Shown: positions 18,073-25,293, numbered from the stretch's first letter. The stretch: 33,755 bases of DNA from Candidatus Omnitrophota bacterium (GCA_018897555.1 JAHIKK010000008.1:1-33755); one strand, 5' to 3'. Notes: generated by a model not told the origin, from the sequence alone. Numbers and translations are program-made.

Positions 18073-19329
18073 TTAAATAATTTTTATATCCTTATCCTTT
18101 TCTATCCGGCTAAAGAGCTCCCGGGAAATATCCAAACTGATATTAATTCCTCCCTGCAAATAATCAATCTTCTTTACCTTGGCTTGCCGGTAGAAAAAAT
18201 CAACCAACTCCATACGGCTATGCGGTATAGTGACCTTTAAACTTAACATGAGGCCGGAAAAATAACCGGTTATTTTAGCAATTAAACCATCCAAGTTCTC
18301 CCCGGTTTTAGCGGATAAAAGAATAGAATCGGAAAATTCTTTCTTGGATATTTCCAGCCAACTACGGTCACTAACCAAATCAATTTTATTTAAGACTACC
18401 AAAATTGGCTTATCCTGCGCCCCTAACTCCTCCAGGACACTGAGCACGGCTGCATTATGCTGAAGCAAACGCTGATCAAACACATCTAAAACATGGATTA
18501 ATAAATCCGCCTCATTAACCTCTTCCAAAGTTGCCTTAAAGGCTTCAATTAAATGATGCGGAAGGTCGTGTAAAAATCCCACGGTATCAGAAACAATAAT
18601 ATTTTGTCCGTTAGGAAGGCATAGGCTTTTAGAAAGCGGATCTAAGGTCGTAAACAGTTTTTCGGAAGTGATCTGGGTGGAGGAGGTTAAAAGGTTTAAG
18701 AGTGTAGATTTTCCGGCGCTGGTATAACCCACCAAAGCCACCGTCGGTAAATTATTGCCCTTTCTTTTTTTACTCATGGTCAAACAGTGCAGGCGAAATA
18801 CTTTTAAGTCTGCTCTTAACTTATCGATTTTTTTCCTGATCTGGCGGCGATCCATCTCCAGTTTGGTCTCGCCGGGGCCCCGGGTACCGATACCGCCTCC
18901 TAAACCTGAAAGCATTATTCCTTTACCCGACAGGCGCGGCAGCAAATACTGCAGCAAGGCTAATTCCACCTGCATCTTACCTTCCGGGCTCTTGGCGCGC
19001 CTGGAAAATATATCCAGGATTAATTGCGTACGATCGATTGTTTTTTTACCTAAAGCCCCTTCCAGGTTACGTTGCTGCGTGCCGCTTAAATCATGGCTAA
19101 AAATTATTGTATCCACAGCCTGTTCATTAGCGATAAAACCAATTTCCTCTACTTTACCGCGGCCAATAAGATAATTAGAAGTAGCCCGGTCACAAATACA
19201 AACTACATTTTCCACCACTTCCACGCAAGCCGAAACCGCCAACTCCTCTAACTCCGAAGAGATATCCTCAATGCGCCAGTGATGTTTATCCGTTTTTAAT
19301 TGAATACTTACCAGGAGAGCTTTTTCCAT
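18073..19329 (-). CDS. hflX: Ribosome-associated GTPase HflX
   Basis: A 418-residue HflX. The N-terminal domain contains YLIGRGKVEEI and the diagnostic SGLGGGIGTRGPGETKLEMDRR (about 141-162), followed by a short helical linker. The GTPase domain has G1 GYTSAGKS (201-208), G3 DTVGFLHDLPHHL and G4 NKID. HflX binds the 50S subunit and splits stalled or heat-damaged ribosomes. Its start overlaps the 3' end of miaA by 22 bp. Its stop lies one base from the CIRCE site, so the end of this gene abuts heat-shock control sequences. Confidence 0.94.
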   Translation of the reverse strand: MEKALLVSIQLKTDKHHWRIEDISSELEELAVSACVEVVENVVCICDRATSNYLIGRGKVEEIGFIANEQAVDTIIFSHDLSGTQQRNLEGALGKKTIDRTQLILDIFSRRAKSPEGKMQVELALLQYLLPRLSGKGIMLSGLGGGIGTRGPGETKLEMDRRQIRKKIDKLRADLKVFRLHCLTMSKKRKGNNLPTVALVGYTSAGKSTLLNLLTSSTQITSEKLFTTLDPLSKSLCLPNGQNIIVSDTVGFLHDLPHHLIEAFKATLEEVNEADLLIHVLDVFDQRLLQHNAAVLSVLEELGAQDKPILVVLNKIDLVSDRSWLEISKKEFSDSILLSAKTGENLDGLIAKITGYFSGLMLSLKVTIPHSRMELVDFFYRQAKVKKIDYLQGGINISLDISRELFSRIEKDKDIKII

Positions 19330-20231
19330 AGTTTAAGCGCTATTTGTGCGGGTGTTTCTGTTTTATTAATATTAATCCACTGGATACGTTTGTCTTTTCT
19401 AAACCAAGTCAACTGCCGTTTAGCATAATGCCGGCTATTACGCTGCATAAGGCGTTTTGCTTCAGCTAAAGAATACTCTCCGGCAAAATAACCTTTTAAC
19501 TCCCGGATGCCTATAGCGCATTCAGCTGTCCGGCTTAATTTATGTTTAAGCAAACGCTTGGTTTCATTAATTAAACCCAGGTTAAACATTTTATCAACCC
19601 TTTGATCAATGGCAGCATAGAGAGATTGTCGCGTTGAATTTAATCCAAAAATCTTTAGCGCGTACTCTTTTCCCAGCCCAACCCTGCTTTTCTGTAATTG
19701 GGAAATGCGTATACCTGTTTTTAAATATACCTCCAGGGCCCGAATAATCCTTCTGGTATCATGAAGATGGATTTTGGCGGCAGCCGCGCTATCCACCTTA
19801 GCTAACCGGCGATAAAGATATTTGTTCCCCTTTAACTTAAGCTGTTTTTCCAATTTAGCGCGAATTAATTTATCGCGCGGCACTGCCGGAAATAATCCGT
19901 CAACAATAATCGAATAATAAAGCCCGGTCCCTCCTACAAATAACGGTATCTTTCCCTGAGCCAACAGTTTATCACAAATCGCTAACGCCTCCCGGCGATA
20001 TTTAGCCACATTATATTCCTGTTCAGGATCAATCACTCCCAACAGATGATGCTTAACTTTCTTTCTTTGCCCGGAAGTTGCCTTGGAAGTAACAATATCC
20101 ATCGAGCGGTATACTTGCATGGAATCGCAGGAAATAATCTCGGCATTGATCTTTTTAGCCAAACTTACTGCTACTGCGGATTTACCTATACCGGTAGGCC
20201 CCAAGAGAAAAATTATCTTCTTTTTTAACAT
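19308..20231 (-). CDS. miaA: tRNA dimethylallyltransferase MiaA
   Basis: A 307-residue enzyme that adds a dimethylallyl group to N6 of A37 in tRNAs reading UNN codons. P-loop GPTGIGKS is near residues 11-18. The conserved DSMQVYRSMDIVTSK segment, the FVGGTGLYYSIIVDGL segment and the tRNA-contacting RNSRHYAKRQLTWFRKDKRIQWI are all present. miaA and miaB, which act in sequence on the same base, are separated here only by the SPOR protein gene. The hfq gene often found between miaA and hflX is absent and the two overlap instead. Confidence 0.95.
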   Translation of the reverse strand: MLKKKIIFLLGPTGIGKSAVAVSLAKKINAEIISCDSMQVYRSMDIVTSKATSGQRKKVKHHLLGVIDPEQEYNVAKYRREALAICDKLLAQGKIPLFVGGTGLYYSIIVDGLFPAVPRDKLIRAKLEKQLKLKGNKYLYRRLAKVDSAAAAKIHLHDTRRIIRALEVYLKTGIRISQLQKSRVGLGKEYALKIFGLNSTRQSLYAAIDQRVDKMFNLGLINETKRLLKHKLSRTAECAIGIRELKGYFAGEYSLAEAKRLMQRNSRHYAKRQLTWFRKDKRIQWININKTETPAQIALKLWKKLSW

Positions 20232-20234
20232 AAG

Positions 20235-21026
20235 CTACAACGGACAGACCTTGGTTTGAAAACCCTCTCGGGAAAGCTTACTCTCTAAATCCAGCGCTTC
20301 CTTCTGGGATTTAAATTTACCCACTTTAACCCGGTAACCTGTGCCTGAATTTTCTACGTAGGCAGGATAATTTTTACTTAACAATGTGTCCTTGAAGTTA
20401 TTGGCATTAACATTACTCGTAAAAAATCCTACCTGTATAGAATATTCACCGGCTTCTGCGTGAACATTAACTAAAGGCTCACAGGCGGCTAGAGAAGTAT
20501 TAACGAAGGCAATGCCTTTAGTTACCCGTAACTCCGGGCTCAAAGGAAAATCTCTCTTCAGTTTAAACCAATAATCATTGCCTTTCTGATGGAAACCCTT
20601 TTTAAATTCTAACTGGCTTAAACGATACAATATTGCCGGTTTTTGGCTGCTATTGGAATTATCGGCAATTAATTTATTATAGATATCTTCTGCCTGCTGA
20701 AACTGGCCGCTAACTAAATAAGTATCCCCCAGCCCCAAACTTGCCTCTTCCTTAAATTTACTGCCGGAATTATTCAGGATGCTCCGAAAACAATCCCCAG
20801 CTAAGTCTAATTTAGACTCTTTAAGATAACTTAAACCTAAGATATAATTCAATTCATCCGTATTGCCCAGATGCATCCGGCTGAGTTGAGCCTGGCCTTC
20901 AAAGATGACCCGCCGGTAGTTGCCTTGTAAAAAATCCGTTTTTAAAGTATCCATGTCCGCCGCCCAACAAAAACCCGGCAAAACAAAAGAAGCCAAAAAA
21001 ACCAAAATCAATTTAATTTTTTGCAT
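20235..21026 (-). CDS. Periplasmic TPR-SPOR domain protein
   Basis: A 263-residue exported protein. Residues 1-22 are a signal peptide with likely cleavage after CWA. The middle (about 25-170) has tetratricopeptide-like helical repeats (LNYILGLSYLKESKLDLAGDCFRS, then EASLGLGDTYLVSGQFQQAEDIY). The C-terminal 75 residues are a SPOR domain: EYSIQVGFFTSNVNANNFKDTL, later GTGYRVKVGKFKSQKEAL. SPOR domains bind denuded peptidoglycan at division sites. It overlaps the miaB 3' end by 14 bp and lies 3 bp from miaA. Specific role unknown, but envelope or division is likely. Confidence 0.82.
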   Translation of the reverse strand: MQKIKLILVFLASFVLPGFCWAADMDTLKTDFLQGNYRRVIFEGQAQLSRMHLGNTDELNYILGLSYLKESKLDLAGDCFRSILNNSGSKFKEEASLGLGDTYLVSGQFQQAEDIYNKLIADNSNSSQKPAILYRLSQLEFKKGFHQKGNDYWFKLKRDFPLSPELRVTKGIAFVNTSLAACEPLVNVHAEAGEYSIQVGFFTSNVNANNFKDTLLSKNYPAYVENSGTGYRVKVGKFKSQKEALDLESKLSREGFQTKVCPL

Positions 21027-22212
21027 CTGTCTGCCTGCTCCTTATCTCTTTAGAAATCCCCCTTTGCAAATCCAGGATCTTTTTATGCCGCTTCTCTTTG
21101 TCGCCCGGTTTAAGCTCATCAGCCATTTTCGCCGCCTCTGTGCCCGGCCGGGATGAATATTTAAAAATATAGGCGGCATTAAACCTGGCCTTTTTAACCA
21201 AAGCGCAGGTTTCCTTAAAATCCTGGTCTGTTTCAGTAGGAAATCCCACGATGATATCCGTAGTTAACCGGCCCCCTTTAACAATCTTACGATAAGAATC
21301 GATTAAAGCCAAGTAATCTTTTACTGCGTACCCCCGGTTCATCGATTTCAGAATCCTGTCAGCGCCTGACTGCAAAGGCAGATGCAGCCGCTTGGCTAAT
21401 TTATCTAAGTCCCGGATGGCTTTAAAGGAATCAACGCCGGCATCCTTAGGGTGAGAGGTAAAAAAATCAAACTCTTTTATACCCTCCAGCGCGTTAACCT
21501 GCCCAAGTAACTTAGTAAAATTAACCTGATTATCCTGATAAGCATTGACGTTCTGCCCTAGGAGAGTCACCTTGGTTATCCCCCGCGCGATTGCTTCCCG
21601 GATTTCAATTAATATATCTTGATGCTTGCGGTGGCGCAAAGGGCCGCGCACATAAGGCACCACACAATAAGAACAAAAGTTAGAACAACCTTCGGATATA
21701 ACCACATAAGCATGATTGGTGTCCTGGTAAAAATCGGTATGATAAATTTCTTCAGGCCGCAATTTTCCCTCTGTTTCCCAAATTTTACGTTCCAATAAAC
21801 GGGGACTGTCCCCATTATTCGGGGACTGTCCCCGTGTTTCTAATATCTTCCCAAGCATTTTCGGAATCTTATCAATATCCTGCGGCCCGACTACAAAACT
21901 AATATTTGCATCACGCGTAAAAGCCTGCTCTTTATAATTCTGAGCCATACACCCCACCAAACCGATAATCTTAGAACCCTTATAGCTGCCCATCAAGCTC
22001 CAGACCCTGTCTTCAGCATGTTTACGCACCGAGCAGGTATTAAAAATAATCACATCGGCATCCTGATCAGTAACACTAATCCTGTAGCCGGCCTTTTGCA
22101 GCAACCCGCAAATAACCTCCGAATCCCGGACATTCATCTGGCAACCAAAGGTTCTGATATACAGGACTGGCTTCTTTTTCTCGGAACTATTTGAATTTCC
22201 TCGAGTTGGCAC
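21013..22212 (-). CDS. miaB: tRNA methylthiotransferase MiaB, lacking the TRAM domain
   Basis: Up to 399 residues. The N-terminal cluster cysteines are C24 (FGCQMN), C60 (NTCSV) and C88 (GCMAQ). The radical SAM cysteines are C176, C180 and C183 (CSNFCSYC). It converts i6A37 to ms2i6A37 in tRNA. The protein stops at about the point where the usual C-terminal TRAM RNA-binding domain would begin (RHKKILDLQRGISKEIRSR then stop). The first about 15 residues (MPTRGNSNSSEKKK) are atypical and are encoded inside the overlapping serine recombinase gene; the true start may be altered by that element. A repeat-encoded insertion sits between the two cluster domains. Confidence 0.9.
   Translation of the reverse strand: MPTRGNSNSSEKKKPVLYIRTFGCQMNVRDSEVICGLLQKAGYRISVTDQDADVIIFNTCSVRKHAEDRVWSLMGSYKGSKIIGLVGCMAQNYKEQAFTRDANISFVVGPQDIDKIPKMLGKILETRGQSPNNGDSPRLLERKIWETEGKLRPEEIYHTDFYQDTNHAYVVISEGCSNFCSYCVVPYVRGPLRHRKHQDILIEIREAIARGITKVTLLGQNVNAYQDNQVNFTKLLGQVNALEGIKEFDFFTSHPKDAGVDSFKAIRDLDKLAKRLHLPLQSGADRILKSMNRGYAVKDYLALIDSYRKIVKGGRLTTDIIVGFPTETDQDFKETCALVKKARFNAAYIFKYSSRPGTEAAKMADELKPGDKEKRHKKILDLQRGISKEIRSRQTDAKN
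21799..21834. repeat. Two tandem GGGGACTGTCCCC palindromes inside miaB
   Basis: GGGGACTGTCCCC occurs at 21801-21813 and again at 21821-21833, an exact 20-bp period. It is read through by miaB as RGQSPNNGDSPRL, placing it in the linker between the N-terminal cluster domain and the radical SAM domain. Similar GGGGACAGTCCCC palindromes are dispersed in some bacterial genomes as REP-like units; that link is from memory, not from a search. Confidence 0.8.
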
Positions 22213-23774
22213 TTATCCCACCCTTTCTTCATTTCTTCTAAATAGCCTTTAAACGGCTCATAAAGTTCATAATCCACGATCTTAGAATCATCAATCTTTA
22301 TCCATTTGAATATCAATCTTACCAAATCTTTTTTATCTTGAGTATCCAAACTGCATTTTGTTTCTTTAAAGTTACTTATCACATCTTGAAGAGATACAAG
22401 ATATTCCCGGGAACGCTCTTTTTCTATCAATTTTCTTTCTAACAAATTTAACTGTTTTTTTAAATTCTGCTCCTCTTCTTTTAATACCGCATTTTTGCTC
22501 TTATATATCTGTATCCCTATCTCGTTATCTAAATAAACATCAGTAAGCCTACTCTGTTTTATTAATAACCTTTCTAATTCTTTTTTGACTAACTCTATCT
22601 GCTGCTTGATTGCCTCATTTGGTTCAACCTGGGACTTGATGACATTATTGATCCGCCTTGTAAGGTTCCCTCCTTTTTCTGTAACTTTCTCAATAATATC
22701 CAAAACCTGAGCCTCAATTATTTCAGCTCTGACTGCCGGATTACCGCATTTATCCCTGAATTTATACCTGCCTGAACAACAGTACCACGGCTTTCTTTTC
22801 TTCGTTCTATGATTAGTCACATAAGACGAACCTGTGTAACCCAGGCCACATTTTGCGCAAATCAACACGCCAGTCAAGCTATACGGGCTAGGGCTTACCC
22901 GATGGTTAAAATTCTTTCTTCTTTCTTTTAACATTACCTGAACTTTTTCGAAATCATCGGGAAAAATCATTGCTTCATGCCTGCCTTGGCCAAGAACTCT
23001 TTTTTCGGGCGGGTTAAAAGTATATCTCCACCCTTTCGGCGTTCTGTAATAATGACGCACATTCCATAATAATTTACCGGTGTAAACAGGATTCTTTAAG
23101 ATACAAAGAATATGATGCCCCGTAAAGGGATTGCCGCATCTGCTTCTATAACCATTTTGAAAAAGATATCTTCCTATTTGTATTGAACTTTTATTGCAAA
23201 GGTACATCGTGTAGATGAGCTTAACTGTCTTAGCCTCATCCGGAACCACTTCTAATAATTTCTTCTCTTTCTTGTAACTATAACCGTAGGGTGGCTGCGA
23301 CGCTCCCTGCCAGTTCCCTTTTAGAACCCCTTTTACCATCCCAGGGAATACTCTCTCAATAATCCTATTTCTTTCGAACTCAGCAAAACTACCCAGCTGT
23401 TGGCACATAAGTTTACCTGCCGAAGTCATTGTATCAAAAGGCTCGGTTGCTGATTTAAATGCTATACTTAAACTTTCCAGTTCATCAATCACGTTTAACA
23501 TGTCTTTTAGCTTACGACTAAACCTATCAGTCTTGTAAACAAGGACCAACTCAAACTCTTTACGCTTAGCATCAGTCATCAACTTTTTAAATGCCGGCCT
23601 GTCTAAGGTGTATCCGCTGGAACAGCCATTTATCCCATCATCCTGATAAATATTATAAACTTCATAGCTATTTTGTTTGGCATAGTTTAATAAATATTCT
23701 CTTTGCACCTCAAGAGAATACCCTTCTCTTGCCTGTTCTTCCGTGCTCACCCTTACATAAATCGCGGCTTTCAT
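22134..23774 (-). CDS. Large serine recombinase (site-specific integrase)
   Basis: A 546-residue recombinase. The resolvase catalytic domain (1-150) has the nucleophile Ser10 in YVRVSTEEQ and the arginine-rich YKTDRFSR. The Recombinase domain (about 160-260) contains PPYGYSYKK and the GHHILCILKNPVYTGKLLWN segment. A zinc ribbon uses C306, C309, C332 and C343. A coiled coil (about 375-460) follows, as in phage integrases of the phiC31/Bxb1 type. The last about 26 codons overlap the miaB reading frame, so the attachment site probably lies at the miaB 5' end. A 70-residue HTH protein 4 bp upstream is a likely directionality factor. Confidence 0.93.
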   Translation of the reverse strand: MKAAIYVRVSTEEQAREGYSLEVQREYLLNYAKQNSYEVYNIYQDDGINGCSSGYTLDRPAFKKLMTDAKRKEFELVLVYKTDRFSRKLKDMLNVIDELESLSIAFKSATEPFDTMTSAGKLMCQQLGSFAEFERNRIIERVFPGMVKGVLKGNWQGASQPPYGYSYKKEKKLLEVVPDEAKTVKLIYTMYLCNKSSIQIGRYLFQNGYRSRCGNPFTGHHILCILKNPVYTGKLLWNVRHYYRTPKGWRYTFNPPEKRVLGQGRHEAMIFPDDFEKVQVMLKERRKNFNHRVSPSPYSLTGVLICAKCGLGYTGSSYVTNHRTKKRKPWYCCSGRYKFRDKCGNPAVRAEIIEAQVLDIIEKVTEKGGNLTRRINNVIKSQVEPNEAIKQQIELVKKELERLLIKQSRLTDVYLDNEIGIQIYKSKNAVLKEEEQNLKKQLNLLERKLIEKERSREYLVSLQDVISNFKETKCSLDTQDKKDLVRLIFKWIKIDDSKIVDYELYEPFKGYLEEMKKGWDKCQLEEIQIVPRKRSQSCISEPLVAR

Positions 23775-23778
23775 TTAA

Positions 23779-23991
23779 TTAACCCTTTAGGGTAGATCTC
23801 CATTTTTTAATCTTACGAATATCCAGCGGGGTAAATACAGGAAAATTCCTGTAATCCTTCTTTACTTTAATCCAGCCTTTTCTAATCCAATAGCGAACTG
23901 TCCTCTCGTGAACTCTAAAGAGGCTGGCAGCTTCCATGACATTATAAGACTTTGCTGGATGCCCTTCTTTTAATACATTTGACATATCCAT
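23779..23991 (-). CDS. Small MerR/excisionase-like HTH protein (possible recombination directionality factor)
   Basis: A 68- to 70-residue DNA-binding protein. The segment NVMEAASLFRVHERTVRYWIRKGWIKVKK is a MerR/HTH_17-type helix-turn-helix, the kind used by excisionases, and DYRNFPVFTPLDIRKIKKW is the usual wing. It precedes the serine recombinase by 4 bp, so it is probably a recombination directionality factor or a regulator of integration. Either ATG at 23991 or the in-frame ATG at 23985 is possible. The latter lies exactly 6 nt after a TAAAAT -10 box, which favours a leaderless 68-residue product. Confidence 0.78.
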   Translation of the reverse strand: MDMSNVLKEGHPAKSYNVMEAASLFRVHERTVRYWIRKGWIKVKKDYRNFPVFTPLDIRKIKKWRSTLKG

Positions 23992-24019
23992 ATTTTAGAC
24001 CATTATCAGACATTGTCAA
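23992..24019 (-). promoter_or_regulatory. Promoter for HTH-recombinase genes, inside the 3' end of the 53-aa ORF
   Basis: On the minus strand: TTGACA (24014-24019), 16-bp spacer, TAAAAT (23992-23997). The -35 box is part of the last codons of the small ORF at 24006-24167. Transcription would begin at about 23985, the second ATG of the HTH gene. Confidence 0.6.
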
Positions 24020-24167
24020 GCAATTTGTTCTCATCGTTTCTTTTAGATTGTAATCGTTCAAGGGTGCGAAGATCAGCTCTAAGAAGTATTTCAAAAAAAT
24101 TATCTAAACGCTCCTGCGCTTCATCTATAGTTAATTTATCTATCCGTTTGTTATTCTCTTGAATCAT
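24006..24167 (-). CDS. Small hypothetical protein (53 aa)
   Basis: A 53-residue frame, MIQENNKRIDKLTIDEAQ at the start and NKLLDNV at the end. It is mostly charged and predicted helical (EAQERLDNFFEILLRADLRTLERL), with no cysteines and no recognised family. A GGAGAG ribosome-binding site lies 5 bases before the ATG. It sits between the origin-like block and the HTH-recombinase pair. It may be a real small gene of the element or chance; the ribosome-binding site is the main support. Confidence 0.45.
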   Translation of the reverse strand: MIQENNKRIDKLTIDEAQERLDNFFEILLRADLRTLERLQSKRNDENKLLDNV

Positions 24168-24184
24168 CTGCTCTCCGCCATTAC

Positions 24185-24339
24185 TTATCCACAGAATTCA
24201 CAGCCTCATTTATTTACTACTATTTCTTTATTTATTTTCTTTAATTATTAGCAGAGGGTAAACTCACCCTCTTTCTAGGGGTGACCTTACCCCTTATGTA
24301 GGGGTATTTTCACCCTGTTACTACCGCGAGTTTTCCACA
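24185..24339. other. Putative replication origin: DnaA boxes, AT-rich tract, iterons
   Basis: TTATCCACA (24185-24193) is a perfect DnaA box, and TTTTCCACA (24331-24339) differs at one base. Between them lie an AT-rich tract (about 24207-24250, nearly all A/T) and three palindromic iterons (24254-24317). The iterons overlap the 3' end of a lambda-O-like initiator gene. In phage lambda the origin also lies inside O with iterons beside an AT-rich region. Origin activity is inferred from layout. Confidence 0.6.
24254..24317. repeat. Three 18-bp palindromic iterons at 23-bp period
   Basis: GAGGGTAAACTCACCCTC (24254-24271), AGGGGTGACCTTACCCCT (24277-24294) and AGGGGTATTTTCACCCTG (24300-24317). Starts are exactly 23 bp apart. 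Each has the form RGGGT-N8-ACCCY with variable centre, so the arms are conserved and the centre is not, as expected for repeated protein-binding sites. The last two overlap the coding end of the initiator gene. Confidence 0.85.
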
Positions 24340-24649
24340 GTTCCCAAGATGTTTGAACTTGGTTTATTCCGAGCATATTTTTACGGCCTGTTTTGTTCTT
24401 TATAATTACATTGGCCTGGACAAGCAGGCTAACTGCTCTTCTGACATTGCGTTTATCAAGATTTGCCTCTTTTGCTATCCAACCGTAACTAAAGGCTCTG
24501 CTTTCCTTATGAAAACCCCTAGTCATTCTGCTTATGACAAGAATAAGTCGAATCTGAGTACCATTTAAAGGAGACCTGTAGAGCTCCCTTAAAACATTGT
24601 TGTCAATCTTTGTATAGCCTTTACCGGGCTGCGAATAATTTTGTTCCAT
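24287..24649 (-). CDS. Phage lambda O-type replication initiator, DNA-binding domain only
   Basis: A 120-residue protein starting MEQNYSQPGKGYTKIDNNVL. GYTKIDNNVLRELYRSPLNGTQIRLILVISRMTRGF matches the N-terminal domain of phage replication protein O by pattern. The winged helix AKEANLDKRNVRRAVSLLVQANVIIKN follows, and NMLGINQ is also typical. The C-terminal helicase-loading region of lambda O is absent. I use the ATG at 24649; a TTG at 24724 in the same frame would translate a terminator hairpin and is unlikely. No strong Shine-Dalgarno precedes the ATG. The 3' end overlaps the iterons it probably binds. Confidence 0.72.
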   Translation of the reverse strand: MEQNYSQPGKGYTKIDNNVLRELYRSPLNGTQIRLILVISRMTRGFHKESRAFSYGWIAKEANLDKRNVRRAVSLLVQANVIIKNKTGRKNMLGINQVQTSWELWKTRGSNRVKIPLHKG

Positions 24650-24660
24650 AGGAAAAAGGT

Positions 24661-24706
24661 AAATAAAAAAGGCTGGCTCTCTGAAATTACTTTCAGAAAA
24701 CCAGCC
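24661..24706 (-). terminator. Intrinsic terminator in the initiator leader (possible attenuator)
   Basis: On the minus strand, GGCTGGTTTTCTGAAA pairs with TTTCAGAGAGCCAGCC, using two G-U wobbles, around a GTAA loop of the GNRA type. TTTTTTATTT follows immediately. It lies 12 bp upstream of the initiator ATG and downstream of a strong promoter, so most transcripts should stop before the gene unless read-through is regulated. Confidence 0.8.
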
Positions 24707-24780
24707 CAGTTTTTCTCTGATCAATTGTTCAGACCGAGTATACTGCGACTGCGAATTTACATTAACTTATACTTATATTA

Positions 24781-24809
24781 TTTATACACTGTACTTTTTT
24801 ATTTGTCAA
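24781..24809 (-). promoter_or_regulatory. Strong sigma70 promoter upstream of the initiator gene
   Basis: On the minus strand: TTGACA (24804-24809), 17-bp spacer, TATAAA (24781-24786). Start of transcription should be near 24774, giving a leader of about 125 bases that contains the terminator at 24661-24706. Confidence 0.75.
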
Positions 24810-24829
24810 GTATTTTTTATTTTTGAGTG

Positions 24830-25018
24830 TTATTTTGAAAAATCCACCCTACCTTCTTTAACAGGACTAAACTCCAGATAGAATTGTGTACCGTCTGACT
24901 TTAAACTCACCTCTAAATGGCCTTTGCGGTGACGCTTTACCATACGCCAACCCTCAATTATTTCTATTTCATCGGAACTAAATCTTTTTCTGCCGAGACC
25001 GACTTCTTCTCTATCCAT
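24830..25018 (-). CDS. Small hypothetical protein of the mobile element (62 aa)
   Basis: A 62-residue basic protein from the ATG at 25018, which has an AGAGG ribosome-binding site 5 bases ahead. The frame extends to a TTG at 25036, but that lacks support. The sequence has KRFSSDEIEIIEGWRMVKRH and then alternating strand-like segments (LEVSLKSDGTQFYLEFSP). It resembles no family I can name. It is the first gene behind the promoter at 25182-25210, divergent from the XRE-cupin gene, the position held by cro or cII-type regulators in lambdoid phages. Function is not assigned. Confidence 0.55.
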   Translation of the reverse strand: MDREEVGLGRKRFSSDEIEIIEGWRMVKRHRKGHLEVSLKSDGTQFYLEFSPVKEGRVDFSK

Positions 25019-25151
25019 AGCGCCTCTTTCGATCAAGCAAATACACTTACCTTGAAACTAAAGCTATATAAAAAACCCTACTCTGAAACCGTTAATTCAA
25101 GCAGATCTATTATATATAGTTGGCATTAGACACAAAACAGTCCCCTCGCAG

Positions 25152-25163
25152 GAAAGCGCTTTC
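25152..25163. promoter_or_regulatory. 12-bp palindrome in the leader of the 62-aa gene
   Basis: GAAAGCGCTTTC, a perfect palindrome, lies about 12-23 bases downstream of the predicted start of the minus-strand transcript. It may be a secondary operator. Chance is not excluded. Confidence 0.35.
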
Positions 25164-25181
25164 TTTGTTACTGGTAAAAGA

Positions 25182-25210
25182 AGTATACCATTTGCTTGCT
25201 GTTTTGTCAA
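25182..25210 (-). promoter_or_regulatory. Divergent minus-strand promoter (PR-like)
   Basis: On the minus strand: TTGACA (25205-25210), 17-bp spacer, TATACT (25182-25187). This is close to consensus. The sequence starting at its -35, TTGACAAAACAG, is repeated exactly at the -35 of the opposing promoter (25259-25270), so both may be read by one regulator. Confidence 0.75.
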
Positions 25211-25216
25211 GTTTCA

Positions 25217-25238
25217 TAACAAACTAATCTATTTGTTA
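25217..25238. promoter_or_regulatory. Palindromic operator between divergent promoters
   Basis: TAACAAA, eight bases, TTTGTTA: a perfect 7-bp-arm inverted repeat. It sits between the two divergent -35 boxes (25210 and 25259). It is the best candidate binding site for the XRE-cupin regulator. No experimental basis. Confidence 0.6.
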
Positions 25239-25258
25239 CGCAATAAGATATATTTCTA

Positions 25259-25287
25259 TTGACAAAACAGAAATTATATTCTAAAAT
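25259..25287 (+). promoter_or_regulatory. Promoter for the XRE-cupin gene, leaderless start
   Basis: TTGACA (25259-25264), 17-bp spacer, TAAAAT (25282-25287). The ATG at 25294 begins 6 bases later, at the expected transcription start, so the mRNA should be leaderless, as lambda cI is from PRM. Confidence 0.75.
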
Positions 25288-25293
25288 TACGCT

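Noticed and set aside
24254-24317. Iterons as tandem transcription terminators
   Set aside because: The palindromes have eight-base centres, lack T-tracts and have an exact 23-bp period, which fits protein-binding repeats better.
24650-24724. N-terminal extension of the initiator from a TTG codon
   Set aside because: The extra 25 codons run through a 16-bp terminator stem and its T-tract, and the start is TTG without a ribosome-binding site. The ATG at 24649 gives the family-like beginning.
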